Below the pieces are notes generated by a model that was not told where the DNA came from, made no database searches, and saw nothing but the letters and a program-made list of their open reading frames with translations. A stretch of 8,540 bases of DNA from an uncultured Granulosicoccaceae bacterium (GTDB taxonomy: Bacteria; Pseudomonadota; Gammaproteobacteria; Granulosicoccales; Granulosicoccaceae). Positions within the stretch are counted from its first letter, which is position 1. The number at the start of each line of letters is the position of its first letter. This document shows, one piece after another, positions 1 to 5,490 of this stretch. The translations under genes and the position numbers were made by a program. The stretch is taken from positions 1-8,540 of the forward strand of contig CALFBL010000149.1 of the NCBI GenBank assembly GCA_937951695.1, given 5' to 3'.

Positions 1-201
1 ACCACGTTCCTGCTCCATAGTCATCCAGTCAGAGGTCGCGTGACGCGCCGCTTTGCGCCCCTTTACGGTCCCTGCCAGCTGAATAGCGCCACCGAACAAC
101 AGCAGTTTTTCAGTCAAGGTGGTTTTACCGGCATCCGGATGCGAGATGATAGCAAACGTCCTTCGCTTCTTGATTTCATTAGAAAAATTGCTATCCGCCA
201 T
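1..201 (-). CDS. prfC: Peptide chain release factor 3, N-terminal part (runs off the left edge)
   Basis: The first 67 residues of RF3, the cytoplasmic translational GTPase that recycles RF1/RF2 from the ribosome after peptide release. The reading frame starts with ATG at 201 and stays open to base 1. Visible are the family N-terminus RRTFAIISHPDAGKTTLTEK with the G1/P-loop at about residues 20-28 (K26, T27), then GGAIQLAGTVKGRK and the SDWMTMEQERG stretch leading into the switch I/G2 region. The N-terminal extension before RRTFAIISH is about 12 residues, normal for RF3. An AAGGG about 10 bases upstream of the ATG is a reasonable ribosome binding site. It lies in the same direction as rimI, as in E. 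coli (holD-rimI-yjjG-prfC), but separated from it by about 0.9 kb of degraded sequence. The leader contains alternating hairpins (243-272). Identification is firm; completeness cannot be judged from this window. Confidence 0.97.
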   Translation of the reverse strand, partial: MADSNFSNEIKKRRTFAIISHPDAGKTTLTEKLLLFGGAIQLAGTVKGRKAARHATSDWMTMEQERG

Positions 202-242
202 ACACCAAAAACCCTTAATTACACCTAAAATTTACATCCGTT

Positions 243-272
243 CAAAAAGCCACTTTTTGTCATCAAAAAGTG
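243..272 (-). promoter_or_regulatory. Alternating hairpins / terminator-like element in the prfC leader
   Basis: On the minus strand, CACTTTTTG (272-264) and CAAAAAGTG (259-251) form a perfect 9-bp stem with a 4-base loop, followed by GGCTTTTTG. The middle arm can instead pair with that last CTTTTTG (249-243) as CAAAAAG-TGG-CTTTTTG, a 7-bp stem with a 3-base loop. The two structures exclude each other. Stem 1 followed by GC and five T resembles an AT-rich Rho-independent terminator; forming stem 2 would consume its T run. It lies about 40-70 bases before the prfC start codon. The pairing is seen directly; a role as terminator or attenuator of prfC is inferred. Confidence 0.4.
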
Positions 273-304
273 AACCTCGGTATTCATAAATTGATACCTG
301 ATTT

Positions 305-472
305 TCAAGCCCCAACGAATTCTAGTAAAGCACTTATATCGTGTCCGTCAGCAGCTCTAAGCGTGGCAATATACTGACCGCGACGCTCATTCATGGCTTC
401 CAGCCTGTAACCACCAGCCCAATCAATGGCAGGTTCATTTAATAGTTTACCCGAGTGTCTTATAAAAACAGC
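305..472 (-). pseudogene. C-terminal remnant of a Fic-family 'mobile mystery protein B'-like gene
   Basis: A 55-codon stretch ending in TGA (307-305), bounded upstream by an in-frame TAG (475-473). Its translation includes NEPAIDWAGGYRLEAMNERR and then GQYIATLRAADGHDISALLE, ending FVGA. From memory this matches the C-terminal end of mobile mystery protein B (TIGR02613, Fic/Doc superfamily), which typically ends R-x-x-YI-x-ALRAAD-x-x-D-x-x-PLLAF. The catalytic Fic motif HPFxxGNGR should lie some 40-50 residues before the aligned part, but the frame is closed there and no such motif is visible upstream, so no working enzyme is encoded. The first ten or so codons (AVFIRHSGK) may not be homologous. 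The stump sits between rimI and prfC and suggests an old mobile-element insertion followed by deletion. The protein-like frame is clear; the family assignment rests on recalled motifs and was not searched. Confidence 0.6.
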
Positions 473-594
473 CTAGGGCGCGCGTGATAGTGCTTGTATA
501 GCAGTGAATAAGCCGATATTTTCACAAGTACCGAGAACTCACTGTTGGTTAGGTTTCAGTACGTCGATTTTTTACGGCATTTGGGAAGGAGTTC

Positions 595-650
595 GGGTTG
601 GGTTGAGATAAAATGAATTTTGCAAAAACAGGTTCATTACAACCCAGCCC
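595..650. repeat. Long imperfect inverted repeat (56 bases)
   Basis: The outer arms GGGTTGGGTTG (595-605) and CAACCCAGCCC (640-650) pair over 11 positions with one T-G wobble. Inner arms AATGAA (612-617) and TTCATT (633-638) pair perfectly. The two stems are separated by an asymmetric internal loop of 6 bases on one side and 1 on the other, and the apical loop contains TTTTGCAAAA, itself a palindrome. No T run follows on either strand, so it is not a standard terminator. It could be an RNA 5' hairpin (a promoter-like sequence on the minus strand points into it), a REP-like palindromic element, or a mobile-element recombination site. The structure is seen; the function is unknown. Confidence 0.5.
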
Positions 651-659
651 GGACTATGA

Positions 660-688
660 AACATAGCAAATCTGTCGTGCGTTGTAAA
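660..688 (-). promoter_or_regulatory. Candidate sigma-70 promoter, minus strand
   Basis: The minus strand has TTTACA (688-683), a 17-base spacer and TATGTT (665-660), matching TTGACA/TATAAT at 5 and 4 of 6 positions. Transcription would start at about 652-654, so the RNA would begin almost exactly with the 650-595 hairpin and run towards prfC. The -10 lies in a small palindrome CTATG-aaa-CATAG (654-666). It could drive prfC now that the rimI-proximal DNA has decayed, or a small structured RNA. Such matches also occur by chance in AT-rich DNA. Confidence 0.3.
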
Positions 689-765
689 TTCTCTTGTCGG
701 TCTCAATTGCGATTTGATGATCAGCAGCTGAGTTCATACACATTCTACCCCGCACAGGTAGCGAA

Positions 766-1068
766 TCAGCGATTGGTGTGATAGCCGAAAGTTGTTAAGG
801 CGCTGGGTAGGTCGCGTAAATCTCGCTGGCAGCTTCGGGCGTCAAGTTCCAAGGAAAACAGAACTCTGGAATTCAATCGATTGATTTTGGTAACGCGTAA
901 TTTATACGTTGTAAACCATTTCTTGACCTTCTTAGTCGGACCATAAGCGGTGTTTCCATTTACGTAGTCAAGAGAAACCTCATGATAATTTTTCCACGAT
1001 TCAGCGGACGCCTGGGCATTGAAGGTGAATTCAGTCCCTGCGGGAGAATAGACGGCGTATTCGTTGAA
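766..1068 (-). pseudogene. Start-less 100-codon open frame downstream of rimI, unrecognised
   Basis: A stop-free frame of 100 codons runs from just after a TAA (1071-1069) to a TGA (768-766). It contains no ATG or GTG; only an internal TTG could start it. The first half reads like protein, with FNEYAVYSPAGTEF, then NAQASAESWKNYHEVSLDYV and NGNTAYGPTKKVKKW, and its early codons mostly end in C or G. Past about residue 70 the adjacent frame looks more protein-like (PWNLTPEAASEIYATYP then a stop), which suggests a frameshift in a decaying gene. I do not recognise the family. It begins 46 bases after the rimI stop. It may also be a chance open frame. Confidence 0.3.
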
Positions 1069-1114
1069 TTATTTAAAACCCAGCTCAGTGACTCCCAGAG
1101 GAGACAAATTCAGG

Positions 1115-1564
1115 CTAAGCCGACAGCGCTTTGGCCATCACAACCGCGTCTTCACGTCCGGTTGGAGTGTCGTAATAGTTTTTTCGCACACTGATTTCGT
1201 TAAAACCGTTGGCTTCATACAGAGCTCTGGCTCTTGGATTCGACGGGCGAACTTCCAAAAACATCATCTCGGCACTCTGCGCCATCGACATCTTCTCCAT
1301 ATGAGCCAGCAGCAACCGGGCATAACCGCGTTCTTGATAGGGCTTATCCACACAGATGTTCAACACATGCGATTCTTTAAAACCGATTTGCAGGATCGCA
1401 TACCCGAGCAAGGTATCTTCGTGTTTCAGCACAAACCCTCGGTAGCCTGCTTTGATGCAATCGCGAAAGATTGAATCACTCCAAGGAATCACATAGTTGC
1501 GGCGTTCAATTTCACCGATAGCGGGAACGTCAGCTGGGCTCATCGGGAGGACGGATACGGTCAT
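1115..1564 (-). CDS. rimI: Ribosomal protein bS18 N-alpha-acetyltransferase RimI
   Basis: 149 residues, close to the 148 of E. coli RimI. It is a GNAT-fold enzyme that transfers acetyl from acetyl-CoA to the N-terminal alanine of ribosomal protein S18 in the cytoplasm. The acetyl-CoA binding loop is seen as YQERGYARLLL at residues 76-86. The presumed catalytic pair is E104 in FLEVRPSN and Y116 in ALYEANGF, matching E103 and Y115 of E. coli RimI. The C-terminus RKNYYDTPTGREDAVVMA is highly typical. The ATG at 1564 is chosen because it gives the family N-terminus and overlaps the upstream TGA as TGATG, implying translational coupling. A longer frame to 1675 exists but would overlap the upstream gene by 111 bases. 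It is the last intact gene of the ilvI-rimI block. Confidence 0.95.
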   Translation of the reverse strand: MTVSVLPMSPADVPAIGEIERRNYVIPWSDSIFRDCIKAGYRGFVLKHEDTLLGYAILQIGFKESHVLNICVDKPYQERGYARLLLAHMEKMSMAQSAEMMFLEVRPSNPRARALYEANGFNEISVRKNYYDTPTGREDAVVMAKALSA

Positions 1565-2181
1565 CAGCGGGTACTCGAATTTTCCAAGTTGCGCTTTACC
1601 GCTTTCAATATGTTCCACGCGCGTCGTTTTAAAGCCGGCTGCCGCTTGATCCAATCCGGATGCGGTAAGCGCCAAACCGGTACCGCAATAAGCGTTGATT
1701 CGGTACGCGAATCAACCTCATTATCACTATCAATATCACTAGCGCTGGTCACCAGATGCAACACCGCTTTGATGGTTGCTGGTATGTGGTTCTGCAACGC
1801 CGAGGCCGGATCAGCCCCGACCGAGGCACCGGTTAAACAGCGCGCAACCGATGCGGGTTCAAGCGCTATAGCGCCGAGCATATCCAATAACAGACTCTCA
1901 TTCGATGGATCCAGATCGATACACGAACCGTTCATCGGTGCATCAAACACCAGCAACACCTCACTACCATCCAGACCATGCACATCAGCACCAACGCCTT
2001 GGTAATCACTACGGTGCAATGGCCTCTCACCGAAATCCATTGCAAGGTTAGCCTCTGGCACTGCCTCCAAAGCAGCGATACCCAGAGAGTCGCCGCTTTG
2101 CGCAAAAGACGCGTCACGGCGAACCCAGGGAACGATCCCCATGACTTCCAAGTAGTGTTTTTGCTCAGCTGAGAAAGGCAT
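1564..2181 (-). CDS. HolD (DNA polymerase III psi)-like / uracil-DNA-glycosylase-fold protein
   Basis: 205 residues from ATG 2181, which lies 10 bases after pssA. The N-terminus, EQKHYLEVMGIVPWVRRD, resembles the start of HolD (a helix, then LGIxxWxxR). The central LLVFDAP (residues 76-82) followed by ESLLLDMLGAIALEPASVARC (95-115) matches the layout of the psi core. The C-terminus IAVPVWRLPHPDWIKRQP then ALKRRAWNILKAVKR (about 165-197) resembles the last strand and helix of family-4 uracil-DNA glycosylases, where HP is followed by an LKxxxWxDL helix. The psi subunit is known to have a UDG-like fold, and holD sits directly before rimI in E. coli, so a psi-type role in the clamp loader and SSB bridge is likely. 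I see no N-terminal Fe-S cysteine pattern or UDG active-site motif, so glycosylase activity is unlikely. At 205 residues it is longer than the 137 of E. coli HolD. A longer start at 2277 would overlap pssA by 86 bases. Confidence 0.7.
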   Translation of the reverse strand: MPFSAEQKHYLEVMGIVPWVRRDASFAQSGDSLGIAALEAVPEANLAMDFGERPLHRSDYQGVGADVHGLDGSEVLLVFDAPMNGSCIDLDPSNESLLLDMLGAIALEPASVARCLTGASVGADPASALQNHIPATIKAVLHLVTSASDIDSDNEVDSRTESTLIAVPVWRLPHPDWIKRQPALKRRAWNILKAVKRNLENSSTR

Positions 2182-2191
2182 TGATTGTTGG

Positions 2192-2965
2192 TCAGCGTTG
2201 CGGCCGGGCACGACGCTTTCGAATCCAGCTGACCGTGGCCCATGTTGGGCCCGACACCGCATAACACAGGCTCGCAATCAGAATCATTTTCGGTGGATCG
2301 ACCGCAGTAGTAACAAACAGCAGCAGCAAGGCCAGCAGCATAGCAAACGGGACTTTCCTGCTCTCTGTCATATCTTTAAAGCTGTAGTAGGCAAAGTTAC
2401 TGACCATCAGCCCCCCACAGATCAACGTCAACAGCAAAACCAGCACAACCACCTCAGCGCCATTGTAGCCGAGATTGATGCAGACCCAAACAAAACTGGC
2501 CATTGTCGCTGCCGCCGCTGGACACGCCAGCCCTTGGAAAAACCGTTTATCCGCCGTACCCACCGCGACGTTAAAGCGCGCTAGACGCAACCCACAACAC
2601 GCACAGTACACAAACGCCACGACCCAGCTTAACTGGCCCCAGATCTCTTCCGGCAAGCTGGACAAAGACCAGCAGTACATCAGAAACGCAGGCGCAGCCC
2701 CGAACGACACCATGTCTGCCATGCTGTCGTACTCCGCACCAAACGCTGTCGTGGTGTTGGTCATCCGGGCAACACGACCGTCGAACCCATCGAGCACCAT
2801 CGCCACCACAATGGAGATTGCCGACGTATCGTAGTTACCCTCATAAGCGGCGATTAACGCGTAAAAACCGGCGAACAACGCGCTCGTTGTGAACAGGTTG
2901 GGCAATAAGTAAATGCCACGACTGCGTGGTTTTCCCGGTGTGCCGTTCGGTGGAGACTGGTTCAC
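2192..2965 (-). CDS. pssA: CDP-diacylglycerol--serine O-phosphatidyltransferase (integral membrane type)
   Basis: 257 residues. It transfers a phosphatidyl group from CDP-diacylglycerol to L-serine, giving phosphatidylserine, the precursor of phosphatidylethanolamine, in the inner membrane. The CDP-alcohol phosphotransferase signature DGx2ARx8Gx3Dx3D is complete: D62-G63, A66-R67, G76, D80 and D84. It is followed by FGAAPAFLMY. The rest is a series of hydrophobic segments, with PNLFTTSALFAGFYALIAAY near the N-terminus and about four to six more helices after residue 85. It is of the Bacillus/Pseudomonas membrane type and not the soluble phospholipase-D-like E. coli PssA. The start codon is GTG, 11 bases after the ilvN stop, with AAGG overlapping that stop about 9 bases upstream. 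Linkage of pssA to ilv genes is familiar in Pseudomonas-like bacteria, where ilvC lies between; here ilvC is absent. Confidence 0.95.
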   Translation of the reverse strand: MNQSPPNGTPGKPRSRGIYLLPNLFTTSALFAGFYALIAAYEGNYDTSAISIVVAMVLDGFDGRVARMTNTTTAFGAEYDSMADMVSFGAAPAFLMYCWSLSSLPEEIWGQLSWVVAFVYCACCGLRLARFNVAVGTADKRFFQGLACPAAAATMASFVWVCINLGYNGAEVVVLVLLLTLICGGLMVSNFAYYSFKDMTESRKVPFAMLLALLLLFVTTAVDPPKMILIASLCYAVSGPTWATVSWIRKRRARPQR

Positions 2966-2976
2966 GCTAAATCGCC

Positions 2977-3468
2977 TTATATTTTTAGAGCTTTTTCACC
3001 ACGAGCGATCCCTGTCGCGCCGGAACGCACTACTTCAACTAGGTTGTCAGGCCCCAAAGCATCCAGAAAAGCGGTGATCTTTTGATCGTCACCAGTCAGT
3101 TCTATGATGTAGGTGCTCTCTGTAACGTCGAGAATGCGCCCGCGAAATATATCTGTCAAACGCTTTACCTCTTCGCGCCCGGAATCGACCGCCCTGACCT
3201 TCACCAACATAATCTCTCGTTCTATATACGAGATTTCGGATAAATCGGTCAGTCGGACCACCTCGACCAGTTTGTTCAACTGCTTGATGATTTGTTCCAC
3301 CACACGCTCAGTTCCGGAGGTCACAATGGTTATCCGTGACAGGGTTGGGTCTCCCGTGGGTGCAACAGTGAGAGACTCGATGTTGTAACCACGAGCGCTA
3401 AACAGCCCCGCAACACGTGACAATGCTCCGGCTTCATTTTCCAGCAATACGGCAATGATATGACGCAT
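2977..3468 (-). CDS. ilvN: Acetolactate synthase small (regulatory) subunit
   Basis: 163 residues, the same length as E. coli IlvH (the name ilvH is equally apt). It binds and activates the large subunit encoded just upstream and gives feedback inhibition by valine in the first common step of valine, leucine and isoleucine synthesis. An ACT domain fills residues 2-75, beginning MRHIIAVLLENEAGALSRVA. N11, G14, S17 and N29, positions around the valine site in IlvH, are all conserved, so the enzyme is expected to be valine-sensitive. The C-terminal domain includes EREIMLVKVRA, FRGRILDVT and VEVVRSGATGIARG. The ATG overlaps the ilvI stop as TGATG, and GAGGGAG (3483-3477) lies 8 bases before the ATG as a strong ribosome binding site, suiting the subunit stoichiometry. 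Confidence 0.97.
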   Translation of the reverse strand: MRHIIAVLLENEAGALSRVAGLFSARGYNIESLTVAPTGDPTLSRITIVTSGTERVVEQIIKQLNKLVEVVRLTDLSEISYIEREIMLVKVRAVDSGREEVKRLTDIFRGRILDVTESTYIIELTGDDQKITAFLDALGPDNLVEVVRSGATGIARGEKALKI

Positions 3469-5186
3469 CAGGCAAGCTCCCTCGACGGGTTCATGCGCAT
3501 CTCATGATGACCTTTTCCGGCTTCGATCATCGGATACACATTCTCGGTTTGATCCGTGACAAAGTTAAGAAACACCAGTCGATCTTTCATTTCAAACGCT
3601 TCTTTCAAAGACGAGTCCACATCACTTGGCTTATCTATATTCATACCCACATGACCGTAGCTTTCTGTGAGTTTGACGAAATCCGGCAGCGCATCCATAT
3701 AAGAATGCGAATAACGTTTTTCGTAACTGAATTCCTGCCATTGACGCACCATCCCCATGTACCGATTGTTCAGACATATGATTTTGATCGGCGTACCGTA
3801 TTGCAGGCAAGTCGACAGTTCCTGAATGCACATCTGCACACTGGCCTCGCCCGTTACACAGACAACCGTTTCATCCGGAAACGCCAGCTGAACACCCATC
3901 GCCGCCGGCAAACCAAAACCCATGGTGCCCAGCCCGCCTGAGTTAATCCAGCGACGTGGCTTGTCAAACGGATAATACTGTGCTGCCCACATCTGATGCT
4001 GCCCAACGTCGGATGTCACATACGCATCGCCGTTGGTGGCTCGCCAGAGCGCTTCGATAACCGCTTGCGGCTTTATCACCTTGTCGGACAGCTCATACGC
4101 GAGACAATCCTTCGATTGCCAAGCTCGCATCTGCGCCCACCACTCATCGATCGCTTCCGAATCGGCTCTTTTGTCCGTGGCCTCAATGATCTTGACCATC
4201 TCACCCAGCACCTGTCCCACATTGCCCACGATAGGCACATCAACCTTGACGTTCTTGGAGATGCTGGCGGGATCGATATCCACATGGACAATTTTTGCGT
4301 GAGGACAAAAGCTCTCCAGCTCGCCGGTGACGCGATCATCAAAGCGGGCACCAATGGCGATCAGCACATCGCAATCGTGCATGCCCATATTCGCCTCGTA
4401 TGTGCCGTGCATGCCCAGCATGCCGACAAACTGGGGATCGGTTGACGGGAATGCACCCAAACCCATCAGTGTGTTAGTCACCGGGTAATTCAACAGACGC
4501 GAAAATTTGGTTAACTGCTCGGATGCATCCCCCAACACCACGCCACCACCGGAATAGATCATCGGACGTTTCGCCGACAGGATAAGATCCACCGCTTTGC
4601 GGATCTGACCGGGGTGCCCGTCTACCGCAGGCGTATAGGAGCGCATCTCCACCGGTTTGGAATAATCAAACGGTACCGTTACGCCCGGTGTGGTGAAATC
4701 TTTGGGAATATCCACAACCACAGGGCCCGGTCGACCCGTGGTCGCCACATGAAACGCTTTCTTCATAGTCTCTGCGAAGGTCTCTAATGACTCGACGAGA
4801 AAGTTATGCTTTACGCAAGGACGCGTGATGCCAATACAGTCGACCTCTTGAAACGCGTCACTGCCAATGAATCGGCTTTGCACCTGACCCGATATCACCA
4901 CCATCGGTATCGAATCCATAAACGCCGTGGCAATACCGGTGACCGCGTTGGTCGCCCCGGGACCGGACGTTACCAAAACCACACCCGGCTTACCGGTCGC
5001 CCGAGCGTAGCCGTCAGCTGCGTGCGTCGCGCCTTGCTCGTGACGCACCAGAATGTGTTTTATTGAGTTCTGTTCGTACAACGCATCGTAGATGTGCAAC
5101 ACAGCGCCACCTGGATACCCAAAAATAAATTCAACGTCTTCTTCTTTAAGCGCCTCAATTAATACTTGCCCGCCTGATAGCTCCAC
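3468..5186 (-). CDS. ilvI: Acetolactate (acetohydroxy acid) synthase large, catalytic subunit
   Basis: 572 residues; ThDP-, FAD- and Mg-dependent enzyme that condenses two pyruvates to acetolactate, or pyruvate with 2-oxobutyrate to acetohydroxybutyrate. The N-terminal ThDP/pyrimidine domain carries FGYPGGAVLHIYDAL and the activating E50 in VRHEQGATHAADGYAR. The central FAD domain covers about 190-345 (IYSGGGV, GMLGMHGTYEAN, IGARFDDRVTG). The C-terminal ThDP/pyrophosphate domain includes INSGGLGTMGFGLPAA and LNNRYMGMVRQWQ. The metal motif, usually GDGS, reads G446-E447-A448-S449 here, with N473-N474 later. The start is GTG at 5186; an in-frame TGA lies five codons upstream, and GAGGA about 10 bases upstream serves as ribosome binding site. 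First gene of the operon, divergent from the bepA-like gene, preceded by a long leader with terminator-like structure. The symbol ilvB would be used in some annotations. Confidence 0.96.
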   Translation of the reverse strand: MELSGGQVLIEALKEEDVEFIFGYPGGAVLHIYDALYEQNSIKHILVRHEQGATHAADGYARATGKPGVVLVTSGPGATNAVTGIATAFMDSIPMVVISGQVQSRFIGSDAFQEVDCIGITRPCVKHNFLVESLETFAETMKKAFHVATTGRPGPVVVDIPKDFTTPGVTVPFDYSKPVEMRSYTPAVDGHPGQIRKAVDLILSAKRPMIYSGGGVVLGDASEQLTKFSRLLNYPVTNTLMGLGAFPSTDPQFVGMLGMHGTYEANMGMHDCDVLIAIGARFDDRVTGELESFCPHAKIVHVDIDPASISKNVKVDVPIVGNVGQVLGEMVKIIEATDKRADSEAIDEWWAQMRAWQSKDCLAYELSDKVIKPQAVIEALWRATNGDAYVTSDVGQHQMWAAQYYPFDKPRRWINSGGLGTMGFGLPAAMGVQLAFPDETVVCVTGEASVQMCIQELSTCLQYGTPIKIICLNNRYMGMVRQWQEFSYEKRYSHSYMDALPDFVKLTESYGHVGMNIDKPSDVDSSLKEAFEMKDRLVFLNFVTDQTENVYPMIEAGKGHHEMRMNPSRELA

Positions 5187-5198
5187 CGTGTGGTTTCC

Positions 5199-5462
5199 TC
5201 AATATATGGTTAGGTCGATTCGAAAAGTGCGTGATATGTTTTTAAATCGCACAGACACCAGTTCAATAGATACGAGAGATCTCGCTGTGCGTATTGTGGA
5301 TGGCAAGCCTTGAACGGGCGATGTACGCACGGGCGGGCTGGTGTGCCACCAAGCTGTGGGTGAGTTCGTTGAGGTGGCCGAAAAGCGGTTTGCAGGAACA
5401 GCGTTTGCGGTGGGTGTAGCCGCGTAATTTTCATTCGAACCCGATTGATTCGAACGCGCCAT
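5199..5462 (-). CDS. Possible 87-codon leader ORF upstream of ilvI
   Basis: An ATG at 5462 with GGAAG 8 bases upstream opens an 87-residue frame whose TGA (5201-5199) is part of the TGAGGA ribosome binding site of ilvI, 12 bases before its GTG. The protein matches no family I know. Residues 1-60 are rich in Ser, Thr, Pro, Asn and Ala with a WWH at 38-40. Residues 62-71, SLVSIELVSV, contain six branched-chain residues of ten and lie immediately before a terminator-like stem (5252-5227). The end, RIDLTIY, has three more. It could be a regulatory leader peptide for attenuation by leucine/valine/isoleucine, a small unrelated protein, or a chance frame; it uses several codons that are commonly rare (ATA, AGA, CGA, CTA). 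A longer ATG at 5477 is less well placed. Low confidence. Confidence 0.3.
   Translation of the reverse strand: MARSNQSGSNENYAATPTANAVPANRFSATSTNSPTAWWHTSPPVRTSPVQGLPSTIRTARSLVSIELVSVRFKNISRTFRIDLTIY
5223..5330 (-). promoter_or_regulatory. Candidate transcription attenuator in the ilvI leader
   Basis: On the minus strand four complementary arms occur in order: GTGCGTA (5330-5324), TACGCAC (5293-5287), GTGCG (5252-5248) and CGCAC (5231-5227), the last followed by TTTT (5226-5223). Arms 1 and 2 pair over 7 bp, arms 2 and 3 over 5 bp, and arms 3 and 4 over 5 bp with a 16-base loop and a T run. This alternation is the layout of attenuators of amino acid operons. The Leu/Val/Ile-rich codons of the leader ORF lie between arms 2 and 3, so a stalled ribosome would cover arm 3 and block the terminator. 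The stems are short and the T run is only four bases. The arms are seen; the regulation is inferred. Confidence 0.35.
5432..5456. repeat. TTCGAA-containing hairpin between ilvI and the bepA-like gene
   Basis: CATTCGAACC (5432-5441) and GATTCGAACG (5447-5456) can pair over 10 positions, with 8 Watson-Crick and 2 wobble pairs, around a 5-base loop. Each arm holds the palindrome TTCGAA (5434-5439 and 5449-5454), giving two copies 15 bases apart. It lies just inside the possible leader ORF and about 60 bases downstream of the candidate ilv promoter. It may be an operator with two half-sites or an RNA hairpin; nothing here decides. Confidence 0.4.
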
Positions 5463-5490
5463 GTAATGCACTTCCAAGCCCGATTGTGTC

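Larger units (their letters stand above)
202..1114. other. Rimless 913-base gap between rimI and prfC: degraded, gene-poor stretch
   Basis: No intact gene with a start codon and a recognisable product is visible on either strand here. The stretch contains, from prfC outward, the alternating hairpins at 243-272, the Fic-family stump at 305-472, featureless sequence at about 478-590, a large imperfect hairpin at 595-650 with a promoter-like sequence at 660-688, and a start-less open frame at 766-1068. It looks more AT-rich and stop-dense than the flanking genes. In E. coli the corresponding position between rimI and prfC holds yjjG, a HAD nucleotidase; nothing resembling YjjG was seen. The likely history is replacement or insertion by accessory DNA followed by decay. 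Confidence 0.6.

Noticed and set aside
595..650. Integron attC site
   Set aside because: The order of the arms is GGGTTG...CAACCC, the reverse of the RYYYAAC...GTTRRRY order of attC sites, and no integrase or cassettes are present.
613..666. 17-residue plus-strand ORF within the hairpin region
   Set aside because: Too short, no properly spaced ribosome binding site, and it lies in the inverted repeat.
654..743. 29-residue minus-strand ORF
   Set aside because: No ribosome binding site or recognisable composition; it overlaps the promoter-like sequence.
873..884. Perfect 12-base palindrome TCAATCGATTGA
   Set aside because: Single copy with no flanking symmetry, lying inside the start-less frame; may be chance or an isolated operator, but nothing supports either.
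1064..1474. Plus-strand frame opposite rimI
   Set aside because: Antisense shadow of rimI, whose family motifs are unambiguous.
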